From: Opisthocomus hoazin
Taxonomy: Eukaryota > Chordata > Aves > Opisthocomiformes > Opisthocomidae
DNA length: 64,000 bases
Direction of reading: 5' to 3'
Assembly (NCBI RefSeq): GCF_030867145.1
Contig: NC_134415.1
Span: 16,904,417 to 16,968,416, forward strand
Shown: positions 13,175 through 25,400 of the stretch, piece by piece
How the letters are laid out: each line of letters starts with the position of its first letter
Position numbering within the stretch: position 1 is the stretch's first letter
Notes under the pieces: generated by a model
Databases searched by the model: none
The model's input: only the letters and a program-made list of their open reading frames with translations
What the model was told of the DNA's origin: nothing
Made by a program: the position numbers and the translations under genes

Positions 13175-13401
13175 ATGGAGGCGTCGTGGCTGCCCGCGGC
13201 GCTGGAGCTGGCGGCCGGCGGTGGCGCGGGACTGAGCCCGGAGAAGCGGGCGGCGCTGGGGGCCTCGCTGCCGCTCCTCCGGCGGGACTACCGCTTCGAG
13301 CGGGTCTGGTTCTGGGGCCGCATCCGGGGTGTGCGCGGCGACTACCACATCGCCGAGGGGCTGGGCCCCGACCGCGCCGCGCCCCGCAGCCGCCTCTACA
13401 G
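13175..13401 (+). CDS. RSPH9: RSPH9 coding exon 1
   Basis: Start codon to donor CAG|GTGCGG. It encodes about residues 1-75, very GC-rich, ending ...SRLY plus two bases of a Ser codon (phase 2). The conserved core here is the RDYRFERVWFWGRI segment, which corresponds to RDYRYDRVLFWGRI in human. The exon lies entirely inside the CpG island. Confidence 0.95.
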
Positions 13402-16400
13402 GTGCGGGGGCCGGGCCGGGCCCCGCCGCTGCTCCGTGCAGGGGACGGGAGGTGGGACCGGGGAGGCCTCAACGGCCACGGGAGGCCGGGCTGGGGGCCG
13501 GGGAGAGAAGGGCGGGGGGCTGAGGGGTCGAGCCCCGTGCATCAGCAGGCTCCGGCCCGTGTCCCGCTTGTCGCTGGCAGCTTCGACTGCGTGGAGTGGA
13601 GCCTCCTGCCGCCGGCGACCGAGGAGATGGTGGCGCAGGCTGAGCGGCTGAGGGGCCGCTTCCAGGGGGATCCTGCCGCTGAGTACGCGTGCGCCCAGAT
13701 AAATGCGGAAGATGCCGAAAGATGGTTTGGAGAGGGCAAGGAGGTAAATGCAGCGGAACACGTTCGAGGTCTCTCTGCGGCAGCTGCACCTCTCACAGAA
13801 TCACCAAATGTTCGGGGTTGGAAGGGACGTCTGTGGGTCATCTAGTCCAACCCCCTGCCGAAGCAGGGTCACTTACAGCTGTGCGGGTGGTGGCTTCTCC
13901 TCGTCTGCAGTAAGCACCCTGAGCACGTGCTCAGGCAGAGCGCACACGGTTTCCTCTTTGCTGTCCCTGTGAGGCAATGGCTTCTGGATTGAGCTCTTAC
14001 TTCCGTCGCTCCTGGAGTTAGGCACAGCTCAGAAATGTTCTTTCTCCTTTACGTTTTGTCATGCACAATTGCTGCAGATTCTCACCGCTGTGTCTGAAGC
14101 GTTACATAGGAGCTGCAGGTACCGTTCTTTCGCAGTGAATAGAGAAGTCATAAGTAGCTTATTGAGAGGGAGGAAAGGATGCATGAAAGTAGGAACAGTT
14201 AATTTTCTGCTGAGCCTAGACTGTCTGCTTCTAGCCACGTTCTTATGAGAAGAATGTTCGATTTGTGGTCCTCTTAGTGCCATTGGGCTCCCAAGCTGAT
14301 GAGTCTGTTGTGGTTTCTATTGTCACTTCAAGTTTATTTTCAGAAATGACAACAAGGAAAGCCCTGCCTTTAAAATTTGCCTATTTTTCTTTAAAGCCTG
14401 TGATCAAGGAGGAGGCCCGCCTCGTAGCTACGATAGAGCAGATAGACAGAGCAGTTGGTATTGTCCCCCGGGGGGCATTTGTGAAGACTCCTCTTGGGTC
14501 TGTGCGTGAAAACAGAAACTTTGAAGGTAAATTCTCATTGTCGTCCTCAGGATCAACTGTACTTTGATCACAGAGGCTGTAAATGAAGATAACTTTAGCT
14601 GATGTTTTGATTTCAGGTTTACTTTTTCCTCGGGTAAGATGAACAGGGAGGAGAGAATCCAATGCCACTAATGTTCAGGTGCATGATTCAGCTCTGGGAG
14701 GTGGGAGGAAAGTCAATAATGGCTCTGAGTCATTGAACCTGTAGTTTCATTTGTCTGTGGATAGTTTATGTCAGTGTTTAGCAATTATAGCTGCAGTGAA
14801 TGCTCCCTCTAGATGTAGGATGCAACCAAATGGGCACTGAGAGTTGGTTTTGACACAGTGCCCACTGCTTACCTGGGACTGCAGTTAGCACAGCATCAGG
14901 GAGTACTGCCACCTGTTTCTGGGAAGTCTTTGGTCTTCTGTGGAGTCCACTGGAGAAAGATTGTGATTCTGTCCTATGCTGTGGGTGTTAGAGAAACAAT
15001 GTGACATTCTATGGTATAACGTATGTTAGCCCAGCTCACTGTATTAATGATCGCCAATGGTTGTTGCAGGTCTTTCTTTGACGGAGGCCAAAAAGTTAAG
15101 TTCCTATTTCCATTTTACTGAGCCTGTTAATGTGAAGAATAAAACCCTCCTGGAAAAGGCTGACCTGGACCCATCCACTGACTTTCTAGACTCTCTGGAA
15201 CATGATATTCCACCAGGTAAATTTATCAGAATGAAGAGATGCGATGCGAGGAAAGGCAGTCTGAGTAGCCTGGGAAATGCCGACGTGACACGGTGTGGGT
15301 TACTGGGGAGTTGGTGTGCTTGGGAGAAGCTCCTGTGAATCTGTAAAGGAACTTTATTCTTTACTAAATATTGTACTTAATTCCTTTTTTTAAGTGATTA
15401 TAAATGATTACAGTGGTAAGATGTAAGTGTACGAGGGCTGTCACATTCTCACAACAGGTATTCTGGCCATACCAGCAGTTACCCCCTCTGCCTGAGGGCC
15501 ATATTCCCTCCTGACTTCTGTAAAGCCTGTGACAGCTGGGGTCCCTACCAGGAGAGATAACTCCATCACTGATAGGGAGAATTTAAGTGGTTTGAAGTAT
15601 TTCACACCTCTTGTCCCACCCAGTATTGCTCTTCTTTATCTAAATGGACTCTCATTAACACTGAGCTGATATCTCTGAGAGGCTGAATTCAAACTTTTCT
15701 TTGATAAACTGTGTTGGAAATGCTGTAGTGTGGAATAGTCTGTACTCTAGCGGGATTACACACTGTGGAAGGAGAAAGGAACGTGTGCATACTGGAATGT
15801 ATCTTCAGTTCACATCTGTACAGTTCTGCTAGACACCTTTTAAATGTATTTAGAACCTCTTCCAGGGATTCCTTTGGCAGGATATTTCTCTAAAGAGATG
15901 GGAATGACTTGTTATTTGTTTCTAACTGCTTTTTGCTGATTTGCCGCATTTTTTGGATTGGGCCAAGCGTTTCCACATCCTGCTGTCTAGAAGGATTCTT
16001 GTGACACAACCAGGACTTAGGTTTGCTATTTTATGCCTATCCTGGAGTAGCAGGATAGGATAGTAGGTGTCCTGTGCCAGATGGAATTGGCTGGAAGGAC
16101 AGTGAATTGCCAGCGCTGTAAACAGCTTTTCAGACTTTGTCACATATATATATATGTATCTATATCTCCCAATCTTTCTTTTGGCAAAAAAGAACTGAGA
16201 ATGAACCCGGTGAGCTCCTGCCTGTATTCTGAACATTTTTGACTGTTCAGAGCATAAACAGCGCTAAAATCTAAACCATTCTTCGATTTACTGGGAGTGT
16301 CCTTGCTGCAGTCATTTTCCAGAGGTGTAGTATGGAGAGACTGCACATTTTTACATACACTGGCTCATTGAGTTGGCCCTTTTGACTCAAAATGGAGAAT

Positions 16401-19400
16401 TGCAAGGGGAATTAGGTACTAGCTACCTCCTAAGAAAATTTTACCTGCAGTTCCTAGTGGTAGTTCAGGCATTGCTACTGTCTGCATTTTTTTCCCCTCT
16501 TTTTTTCTGTGGTTTGTGGTAGGGAGACTTTAATTTTGTGAGGCCTGAAAACACAAAGCCACTGTAGCAGGACATAACTCTGCCATGCTTTCTATGCTTC
16601 CACTAGAAAACAGGCTCGAAGGGCTAAGAGCCTGAAGGCTAATTTGCATCACAGAGCTGGTTTTAGCCACCTTCAGCTGTGATGGAGAATGGCACATTCG
16701 AAAGACTACAGATCTCATACTGCAGTGTTTCTCATCTAGTTCAAGGGACCAGGCAACTTGTAGGTCATGCTGTATGTTAGACATGAACATGGCAGTTTTG
16801 TGGAAGTCTTTAAATCAAATTTGCCTTGTAGCTCTATTTCATCCAGCAGCAGATAAAAAGTGGGGCTCAGCTGTGCCACTGTCACGTTTGTCTTCCTGTG
16901 GCAACCTGAGGTCTGTGTAAGCGTGAACCTTTGCCCCCTTCTTGGGAGGTTGTTGCTGTTGGTGCAGATCTCAGACTCCTCAAAAAAGTTACCTCTCAAA
17001 GACTACCTGAGCTCAAGTGCAGCTGAGTGCTTTTTAATGGAAGAGGAGAAGATTCATCATGGTGCCTGTGCAGCACTGGCTGTATTGTCCTGCTCTTTTT
17101 TTTGGACTGAACCTGGGGATTGATGGAATGAGCTTGTCAGGCAAAGGAAGTAAGACAGGAACTGGTTACAGGATCGGCAAGGCATGTAGCCTCTCTAATT
17201 GCACTCTATCATACGCGGATAGGAGCTCTGACATTAAAGAAAGATCAACCCACCCCTCTTTAAGAAGCATTCAGGTTGCCTAAAGTACTGGTTGCTTTTG
17301 AAAATGCGGAGGGAAAAAAGAACAGAAGGCAGACAGGCTTTCTGCTGATTTTATCAGCATGGCTCTGCCAAAGTCACTCAATCCTGGTTGCAAGGCACTC
17401 AAACTCTGGTTCTTGGGTGACCTTCCTTCAACTCTGCCAGTGCACACTGGTCCTGGCCCAGAGCAGACAGTGCTTTTTCTATTTCCTGACACATTGTTCA
17501 TAGCTCTGGCAAATCCTCTAATTTTGACCTGAAGCTTTTCTTGTGTTTCCTGGCTAGAGCCTCTCTTGACCAGTCAGAGCAGAAATAGGAACTCCCCAAT
17601 CTACTGCATCTAGAATTGTGACTGATGCCAGAATTGTCTCTGCCCTCAACAAATACACAAAAAGTGGACCGAGGGTGAGCGACCTCTGAGTGATGCTCCC
17701 AGCCTGCATTGGCTAGAATTCCCCAAGCATCTTGAAAGACGTAAAGAACAGAACTGAGAGACTAAGGGTTGATTTGAGCCTGTCTAAAAGTAACAACTCT
17801 ATTTGAATAGTTTTCTTTATTAATTGGAGACTGAGCATCTCTGATGGTTGTCAGGGGGGTTAACTGTCATAAAATGTATGGTGTGTCATTATAGGAGAGC
17901 AGAGGTGTTTTACGGAATGGAAAGTTGGAGGCAGAGAGAAGATTTTATATGACAGCTGAGAGGTGGGAAGAAGGGAAGTTAAAACTGGGTTGAATAAAGG
18001 AAACAATGCTAAAAGCAGAGAGTTTAGTGCAAGATTGGAAAACCTGGAGTTTTGTAACAAAACTGTCTGCCACCCTTATCTTTACCAGTGATACCTGTGG
18101 TGATTGCAGGTTCCAGATTCTGTCTCTGCATCTATCCATCAGGTTATCTGTGCATTTTAAGAGTTGAGAATATGTTACTGCTCCTCCCCTAACCATAGTG
18201 TGAGTCTGTTTTTTCTTGGTGTCTCAGCTCCCAGGGGCAAGTGACTGCGTGACTTAACTTTTATTAAAAAACATGTTTTTTTAATGATTGTAGAGAGAAG
18301 TGGGATAACATGAACCCTGTCTCAAAACCAAATTAAGTCCGTTTATCCCCTTTAAAATCTCCAGCTCTCTCAGCCAAACTCATGAATTTGAGTGGCCTGA
18401 CTCATGATTTTTGAACATGGAGGGATTGCGATACTGATCTTCTGTCACCACAGTATCAGATCATGTAATGCTTCATTCTGATCCAAATGGCCAGCTGGCC
18501 AGAATGTTGCATGCTGGGATCTGTAGGTTTTGTGGGCCATATGTCTGCATTAAAGATAAGCTTGTTTGCTCTCATCTAAGCAGACAATCTGCTCAACTTA
18601 ATGCACAATTAGATGTAGCCTTTCAGCTGCTGGCAGCTTGCCAGTGTGGTCCTTTCTGCTGCATGGAGTTTGGCAACCTGGGCGATAGCATTTCAGGAAC
18701 TAGAGTTGTGGCAGTTTTATGTGGTCTTGTAGATAATAGAATGGCAAAGCAAATAGCAATAATTCCTAGCATGACTACAGCATTTTCACTTGATGACCTA
18801 ATGTAGTATAGATATGAAATAAGTCACTTGTCAGGCATTGGCATGATAGGGAAAGTGAAAACGGAGGGGAAGGATGATTTTACTCTAGCCATGGTCAGGC
18901 AGTGCTACATTCTGCAAGTTTATCCTTGGGACTATGGGAGGAAGGGGATGGGAGAAAGCCTAAGGTACTAGTGTAGATTCGAAAGCTTGTGAAGAAGCAA
19001 AATAGAGGATGGGGAATTCAGTTCTGTGGTGCTTTCAAACTACAGTTCAGAAAAGCAATAATTTGAAGGTTTGTTACAGATTACTGACTCAGATTACTTT
19101 GATATGGAGATAAGGGACACCAACAGAGCACTGTTAAAATCTGATGCAAGAGGAGAAGTATGTGAGAGGCAAAGGGAAAGGAAAACATAGATAGGAAAAG
19201 ATATGAGTGGAAATAGGATTTCTATGAGAAGAGTTTATTCAAAAGTCATGACTCCCAGTCAAGAAATAGCTGCTTTTGGCTGAAAGCCTACCACAGTTCA
19301 CTGGTGGAGTAAAAGTAGGAATTAGAATTAAAAAAAAAAACAACCACAATAGGAGATGCAGAAAGTTGGGAACAATTAATGCTTGATATAAATTGGAGTT

Positions 19401-22400
19401 AATAACGAGCAGAAAATGACAATGGAAGCCAGGATAACTTGGAGTAATGTGTGACAACTGTAAGGAGGATTTTTTCCAAGTACATTGAGAGGAAAAGAAA
19501 GCACAGTAATGGTACTGGAAACAGTCACTAAATGGTGGTGGTAAAAAGGCTGATAATGTGGAAGGTTAGAAATACTCAGTAATTTTCTTCTGGTTTGTTT
19601 TTGAAAATAATATGGACTCACATCAAATGAAGACAATAAAATACTGTTTCAGACTATTTGCTGAGGGAGGGTAAAGTTAGGCAATGTTTTCTGTTCATCA
19701 GAAAATAAAAATGGCAGTTCCATATAAGTTACTCCTGAAATCATTATCTCAGGAGACTTGTGGTATACGTACGATGCTAACCTTTAATAAATCCCAGCAT
19801 TGCAGAAATATTCCCCTAAACTGATTGTGATTAGTAGCTGTGATTCAGAAATCACTGAATGGGTGTATTTCTGGAAGGGGTCAGAAGGGGCTTCAGCTGG
19901 GACCAGTGCCAGTACTGATACTCTTCAACTTATAAATGATCTAGAAGTAAAGGATTGGTGGACAGACACATAATGATAAGGGCAAGATGGCTACAGAGAT
20001 CTGGTAAACTGGGGTTACTTAAACAAAGTACATTTTGATGTAGCCACCTGCAAAATCATGCATCTAAGAGCAGAGACTGGAAGCCAGACTTGTATTCTGG
20101 CAGCTGTGGCTCTGAAAGGAAATCCAGACACAGCCCACGGAACATCAGCTCCCAGTCTGATCCTGAGACTTAAAAGGCTTTATACATCTGTAGATGTATA
20201 AACAAGGGCGTAGCAAATAGGAACAGGGAGGTGACTTTACTTTTGCATATACTGCTAGTGGAATCAGAACTGGATTACTGCACATTGCAAAACTGGAGAG
20301 TTGCAGAAAAGAGCCACAAAATGATTCAAGGTCTGGTGAGAGACATAAACAGTTCAATCTGTTTATCTTATGCAAAAGAACATGAGAATGACTGTATTAC
20401 ACTGTGTAAATACTCCATGGTGTTTAAGTATTGGGTACCAAAGGTCTATTTAATATAGCAGAGAAAGGCATAACAGGAACCAGCAGCTGAAAATTATAGG
20501 CGGAAAAACTAAAATGAAAAATTAGGTACAGCTATTAACAGTGAAATGATTACCAGCTAGCAAGTGCACTGGATGAGTCTGTGTCTCTTGCTATCTTAGC
20601 ATCATGCGGGATGTCTTCCTGGGAACTGTGTTTTAGCCAAATGCAGAATTAAGTTGCTAGTCCCAGACATGAGTAACTGAGTTCAGTTTAATGGGCAGTG
20701 GTATGTAGGAATCCAGAACAGACAACTTCCCTGGTACGCCTGGCTGTAAAATTGATGACAGCTGTGGAGCGTGATGTTTAGCTCGGGCTTCTTCATTGTC
20801 AGTGACAATAACACAAAGGTGACAGTGGGTTCCTGAGACAGTGACTCTAAGCGCAGGACTCTCAGTACAGCTGGCTTTGCTTCCTGAACTATGATGTATG
20901 TGGGCTTAAAAGAGGACTGAGGAGATGCCTGACTTACTGCTGTCCATTGAGGGGGGTAAACTGGGGAGCCGAGACATCTCAGATGTAATTGCTGATTCTG
21001 TAATGCTGGTAGAGATTTTATAAGCATCATTCTAAATGGGTATACAGTGGCAGGGTGGATCATAGTGAGTCTTGTCTACTTGCTGTTTCAAGATTCAGCT
21101 AGAGGAGGAGAACTGCCTAGACAAGATCATTTCAGCTCCTTTACCGTTTTGACTGTGGAGGAAGTGACAGCCACTCAGTCTGTAGCTCCATTTCTTCACC
21201 TGAAATGGCAGTGGTTTTGGAGCATTCCTTATACAGCATTACAGACAAAGAGATTTGTGGCTATTTCCTTGGCTGAATACTTTGGGCACTAGCCAAAAAA
21301 AAAAAAAAAAAGTTACAGAAGTAACTTGCTGAACAGTAGCCTGGCTTAGTACTCTAACCTCCTGTCCTCTGAGCTTCATTAGCACGCTCTTTATTGGTTT
21401 AGCAAAAGCTGGTGCTTAATGGGCCCTTGAAAATGGAGAGGTTGCATTGCTAAGTGGGAGACAGTTTCCTTTGGCCACTCTCAAGGGCCATTTTGGTAGC
21501 CCCATCTTGGCTGCCCAAAAAGCCCAGGTGCTGGAAGGAAGAAGGCCAGGAGACACGAACCTGCTTTATCTCCATGCGTTAACAGAGCTAATTAACTCCC
21601 TTTCGACCCCCCTCCAGGCGATTAATCTGCTATGAGCCTGTCTCCAGCCATTTGAAGGGTCTGTGTCTGCAGAGGTATTTACAGCCCCCAGCTAGCCAGC
21701 AGAGAGCAAGTCGGCCTGTTATCAGGGCTCTAAGACAAATGGCTGCCTATCTCCCCAGTGGCCTTGCAAAATCCAGCAAAGTGCTATGCTGTGCTGGCCA
21801 CCTACTTTCACCCAGCCTCCCTTCTCCACTAACATTTCACAGATGTGACCTGAGCCCTCCTCTTTCATTGCTTAACAATAAGCAGCACCTCCCCATCTCT
21901 GTGAAAGCTGAGACCAAGAGCACTTTACTTCTTAGCCTGCCAAGAGCCACACGGGGACAAGGCTTTTCAAGCTGTCTCGCTGAAATCCAAACTAAAAGAC
22001 CCATAATGAATGAGAGGGCAGTGCTTCGTGTTAGCAAGGAGAAAAAGAGGTAGCCAAAATGTAAACTGAAATAGCTGGTGTGGCTCACAGCTATCCCCAT
22101 TCCTGGTTAGGAGAGGTGAACAGTAGGCTCGTTGAATGTGTGAAACTGAGCTGCAGTATCCCATGGAGTTACCTGACATTTATACAAGTGGTTGTGACCA
22201 ACAAGCTTTATAACATAGTGGTACAGAAGGAGTAAAACAGATCAGTGTGCATCAGAATAGTCGGTTGCAGATGTGGGGATCGAACCGAACAGCTGGCTCA
22301 GTGGGTTATTAGTTCAAGCATTGGTACCTGAACTCTTAAAACTGAAGTCAGCCGATCCTAGAAATAATTAGGATGGCCGTAGCTGCTGCCTTCCAGCAGG

Positions 22401-25400
22401 GCGCACTATGGTGCCAGCATTGTCGGTGCTGAGCACAGAAAAGGAAACCACGGAAAAGTAAAATGAGAAAGAAAAGCACTAAGAGCAGCATCAAACTGAG
22501 GAGAAGGTATGGCCTGAGTTTCCAGACTGTGTGTGGTATACTGACCTCCTGAACTGTGGGTATGGAGAAGAGACTCTTTCCCTTCCAAGCTTATGCAATT
22601 TCTGGAATGGTCACTGGACTTTTCAATAGCTTTCTTAGCATCCTTAACGATCACAGGCATGCACTGGACATACACAAAATACATAAGCATGTCTACATCT
22701 TTCAAAATTAGAGACACTCTTCATTTTTGCTAGTGATGTATGGACTGGGGAGCCTTAGAGGCTGTTAAGGCCACTCCTGCAGTGACCCAAGAGCGTTGCC
22801 TAGGAGCAATAGGAGATGTTGTTCCTCCTACAGCTGGGGCACTGCCTGCTCAGGAGTTCAAGATCGGACTGGAACCTCTCACGTGGCAGCACAGCAGGAG
22901 GACTCCAGAGACAGCTAGTATTATAGCTTTTGCCTGGCTGTCCATGGTCTGCCTTAATTTCTGGAAAGGAGTCTGTTTTCCGTGGGCTTTGTGGCTATGG
23001 GTAATAAAGCAGTGCATTCACTGCTTTTGGGTCCTAGGTCTATATCACCTCAGGGGTCTTGTTTAGTCAGAGGCCTTGGATGAATTTATACTGGAGCAGG
23101 GCTGCCCATCAGCTGAGAGCTGTGGTGGAGTCCTTTGCCCTCCTGACTGCTGCAGTGAAAGAATGAGGACGGAAGCAGAGTCTTCATAGCAACTTTCCAG
23201 GGATTGTATTTAAAGTTTTTCCTCCTCAGTGAAAGAAATCATTGCCCACCCTGTCCCCGTTTCAGCTCCTGGTTCATTGGACATGAAAAGGAGATGAACT
23301 TCTTGCTGAACTGATGGGAAATGCTGGTAAAGCCTCTTAGAATCAGAAGTCGTAGTTTTATCACCACATCAGTCAGCCTTGGCCTAACCCTTTCTCTAGG
23401 GAATGATGAAAAATTACTTGCAGGGGAAAGCCCAGAGCAGTCTGTGTGTCACTGAAGTCAGAGCGAGGTCAGCTTTTGCTAGGAGTGATCTGTTTCTGAA
23501 AGGGCTCCACGTGAGTAGTGGCAGCTCCTGCCTGCGCAGCAGTTGGCATTGGTGCCAGCCCTGTGTATAGCTTTGCTTTGCTCTTTGCTGCCTCTTTGGC
23601 CACAGAACTTTTGCAGGGAGGAAGTCAGCGGGCGTTGTCTTGTTTTACTGTACACAAATATATGGATTGAAATTCTGCATGCTGAAGGGGTGTGTGGCTA
23701 TGTGTAGAGTGAAAAGGACAAGGGACAGTTGATCTATGGGTGTATTTGTACAGCAGCTGTGCTGTGCAGAGATAGCTAGGCTGTCCCAGGGACTAGAAAA
23801 TGCTTAGCCATCCTTAGTGTTCAGAATTAGCTTGAATATCAACACAACTGCACTGTGCTGTGGGGACATGCTCAGTGTTACAGTCTTCTCGGAAACTGGT
23901 AAACTCTTCAGGTAATTTGGGCCAGAATTCATATCTTGTTTAGTATGAAAACATGAACAGTTTATAATCCCTGCCATCTGTTCCTTGTCCTAAGCCCTTT
24001 TAACTAGTCCTGCTAATCTGATGATGAGGTAAGAAGGGGGCTGACAGGGCTTGTAGCCTTGCCCCTCCTGCAGGAGAGTGAATTGGAAGTGCTCTAAGCA
24101 TTCGTTGCGTTTTGAATCCCAGCATCTGCTTTGTGTTCTCTCAGAATTCAGAGATCAATGTGAGGTTCTTTGCCCCTAATCCAGCCCCTGTTCATCATTA
24201 CCACCTCCTCGAAGTGGCCAGTGCTTTGTTATCAGGAGAGGCAAAATCTTACAAGGTGGCCATAATCTCCTCTGAGAGTCAGACAGATATTCTCCCGTGG
24301 GTAAGAAAGTGACAGTGACCGAAAGCTCTAGGGGGAAGCAGGCTAGAACAAAGCTGTCCATTGCATCCTTTCATCAAACTGTTAATCTTTCTTTCAAAGA
24401 CATCACATTTGTTTGGTGACAAAAGCCCCAAAGAAGCTGAATTGAGCCTGAAATCCTGTAGCAAGATTTAGAGGAAGTGTCTTTCATTCAGAGCAGGGAG
24501 GGGCGACAGACTCCTTCTTTTTCTTCCTACCAACCAATGGGCTCAGAGGAGCCCACGAAGGTGACGGATTAATGCAGGGGCTCCCCAGGTAGATGCTACG
24601 TGACTCCTGGCACGCTCCAAAAACGTTTCCACAGCGACCAGCTGAACAAGAAATATGGAGTGTGACGGGATCCAGCATAAACCTGTGCTTTGGAAGGAGG
24701 GTGCTTTGCCACTCTGAGAGATTTCTAATTTACTGTGGAAGACCCAAGATACAATGGTCTGTATTGTAGTTGTCAGAATCCAAATAGCAGGGATTTTAAT
24801 CAGGTGTTCCTACTCCTTACAAGTTTAGATTGCATATTGTCTTGCTGTTTCCACTAGTGCACAGCCGCATTCCAGATCTTTGTTCTGGATGCTTTTTGTG
24901 CAAAGTCTGCATCTTTTTCATAACAATAAGTAAAAAGGATTCTAGCTCTGTTCTAATTATCAAGTAGATTTAGGACTAAACGGCAAACTAACTGGGATAT
25001 AAGGGAGATGTGTATTTTTATTATAAAGGAGATGTGTATTACTTCTGTGCTAGCTTTTTCAGTCCTTCCCATCCTCTGCTTCTCATTTATGTCTGTGTAT
25101 TGTCCCTTCTTTTGTGTTGGCATTGCTGGCTGTGCAGCCAGATTCCAGCTGGAAAAATCACTTTATTTTTGGCTAGACTATTTTTCAGCCAGATCGCTTC
25201 CACGACCTGGTTCACTGAGCAGTAAATAAACACTTTTGTGGTCTCTATGATGGAAGAGTGATGAGGGGGAGAGTAAGGGTTTGAGGGCAGAAGCTGCTTC
25301 AACTGGATTAAGCAGCACTGCTGTCAGATGTCCAAGTATGGCCTGAATTTCACCCAGTACTCGGAGGCACCTGAATACTGTGCGTCTGGGACAACATTGC

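Larger units (their letters stand above)
12890..13720. promoter_or_regulatory. RSPH9 CpG island and core promoter
   Basis: The sequence becomes abruptly CpG-rich right after the CR1 ends at about 12889 and stays so through exon 1, intron 1 and most of exon 2. There is no TATA box near the start codon, which fits a CpG-island promoter. The transcription start cannot be placed from sequence alone. Two ciliary X-box motifs fall inside, at 13033 and 13145. Confidence 0.75.
13744..15069 (+). other. RSPH9 introns 2 and 3 region
   Basis: Apart from exon 3 (14397-14526) this holds only the CR1 tail fragment at 13793-13876. Nothing else is recognised. Confidence 0.8.

Noticed and set aside
12501-13176. 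Two open stretches of about 180 codons on the - strand upstream of RSPH9
   Set aside because: Their left halves are CR1 ORF2 remnants and their right halves are GC-rich promoter DNA read by chance.
13084-13845. A 253-codon open stretch on the + strand across the RSPH9 promoter, exon 1 and exon 2
   Set aside because: It is in the wrong frame for exon 1 and is open only because the CpG island has few stop codons. The real frame switches at the exon 1-2 splice.
16141-16168. TA-rich run as a functional element
   Set aside because: It is a short imperfect (TA)n stretch within an intron, common and uninformative.
18468-18806. A 112-codon Cys-containing open stretch in RSPH9 intron 4
   Set aside because: The cysteines show no zinc-finger spacing and no family is recognised; chance is the simplest reading.
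21295-21311. A17 run as the poly(A) tail of a processed pseudogene
   Set aside because: The DNA to its left shows no similarity to a known coding sequence and no flanking target-site duplication was found.
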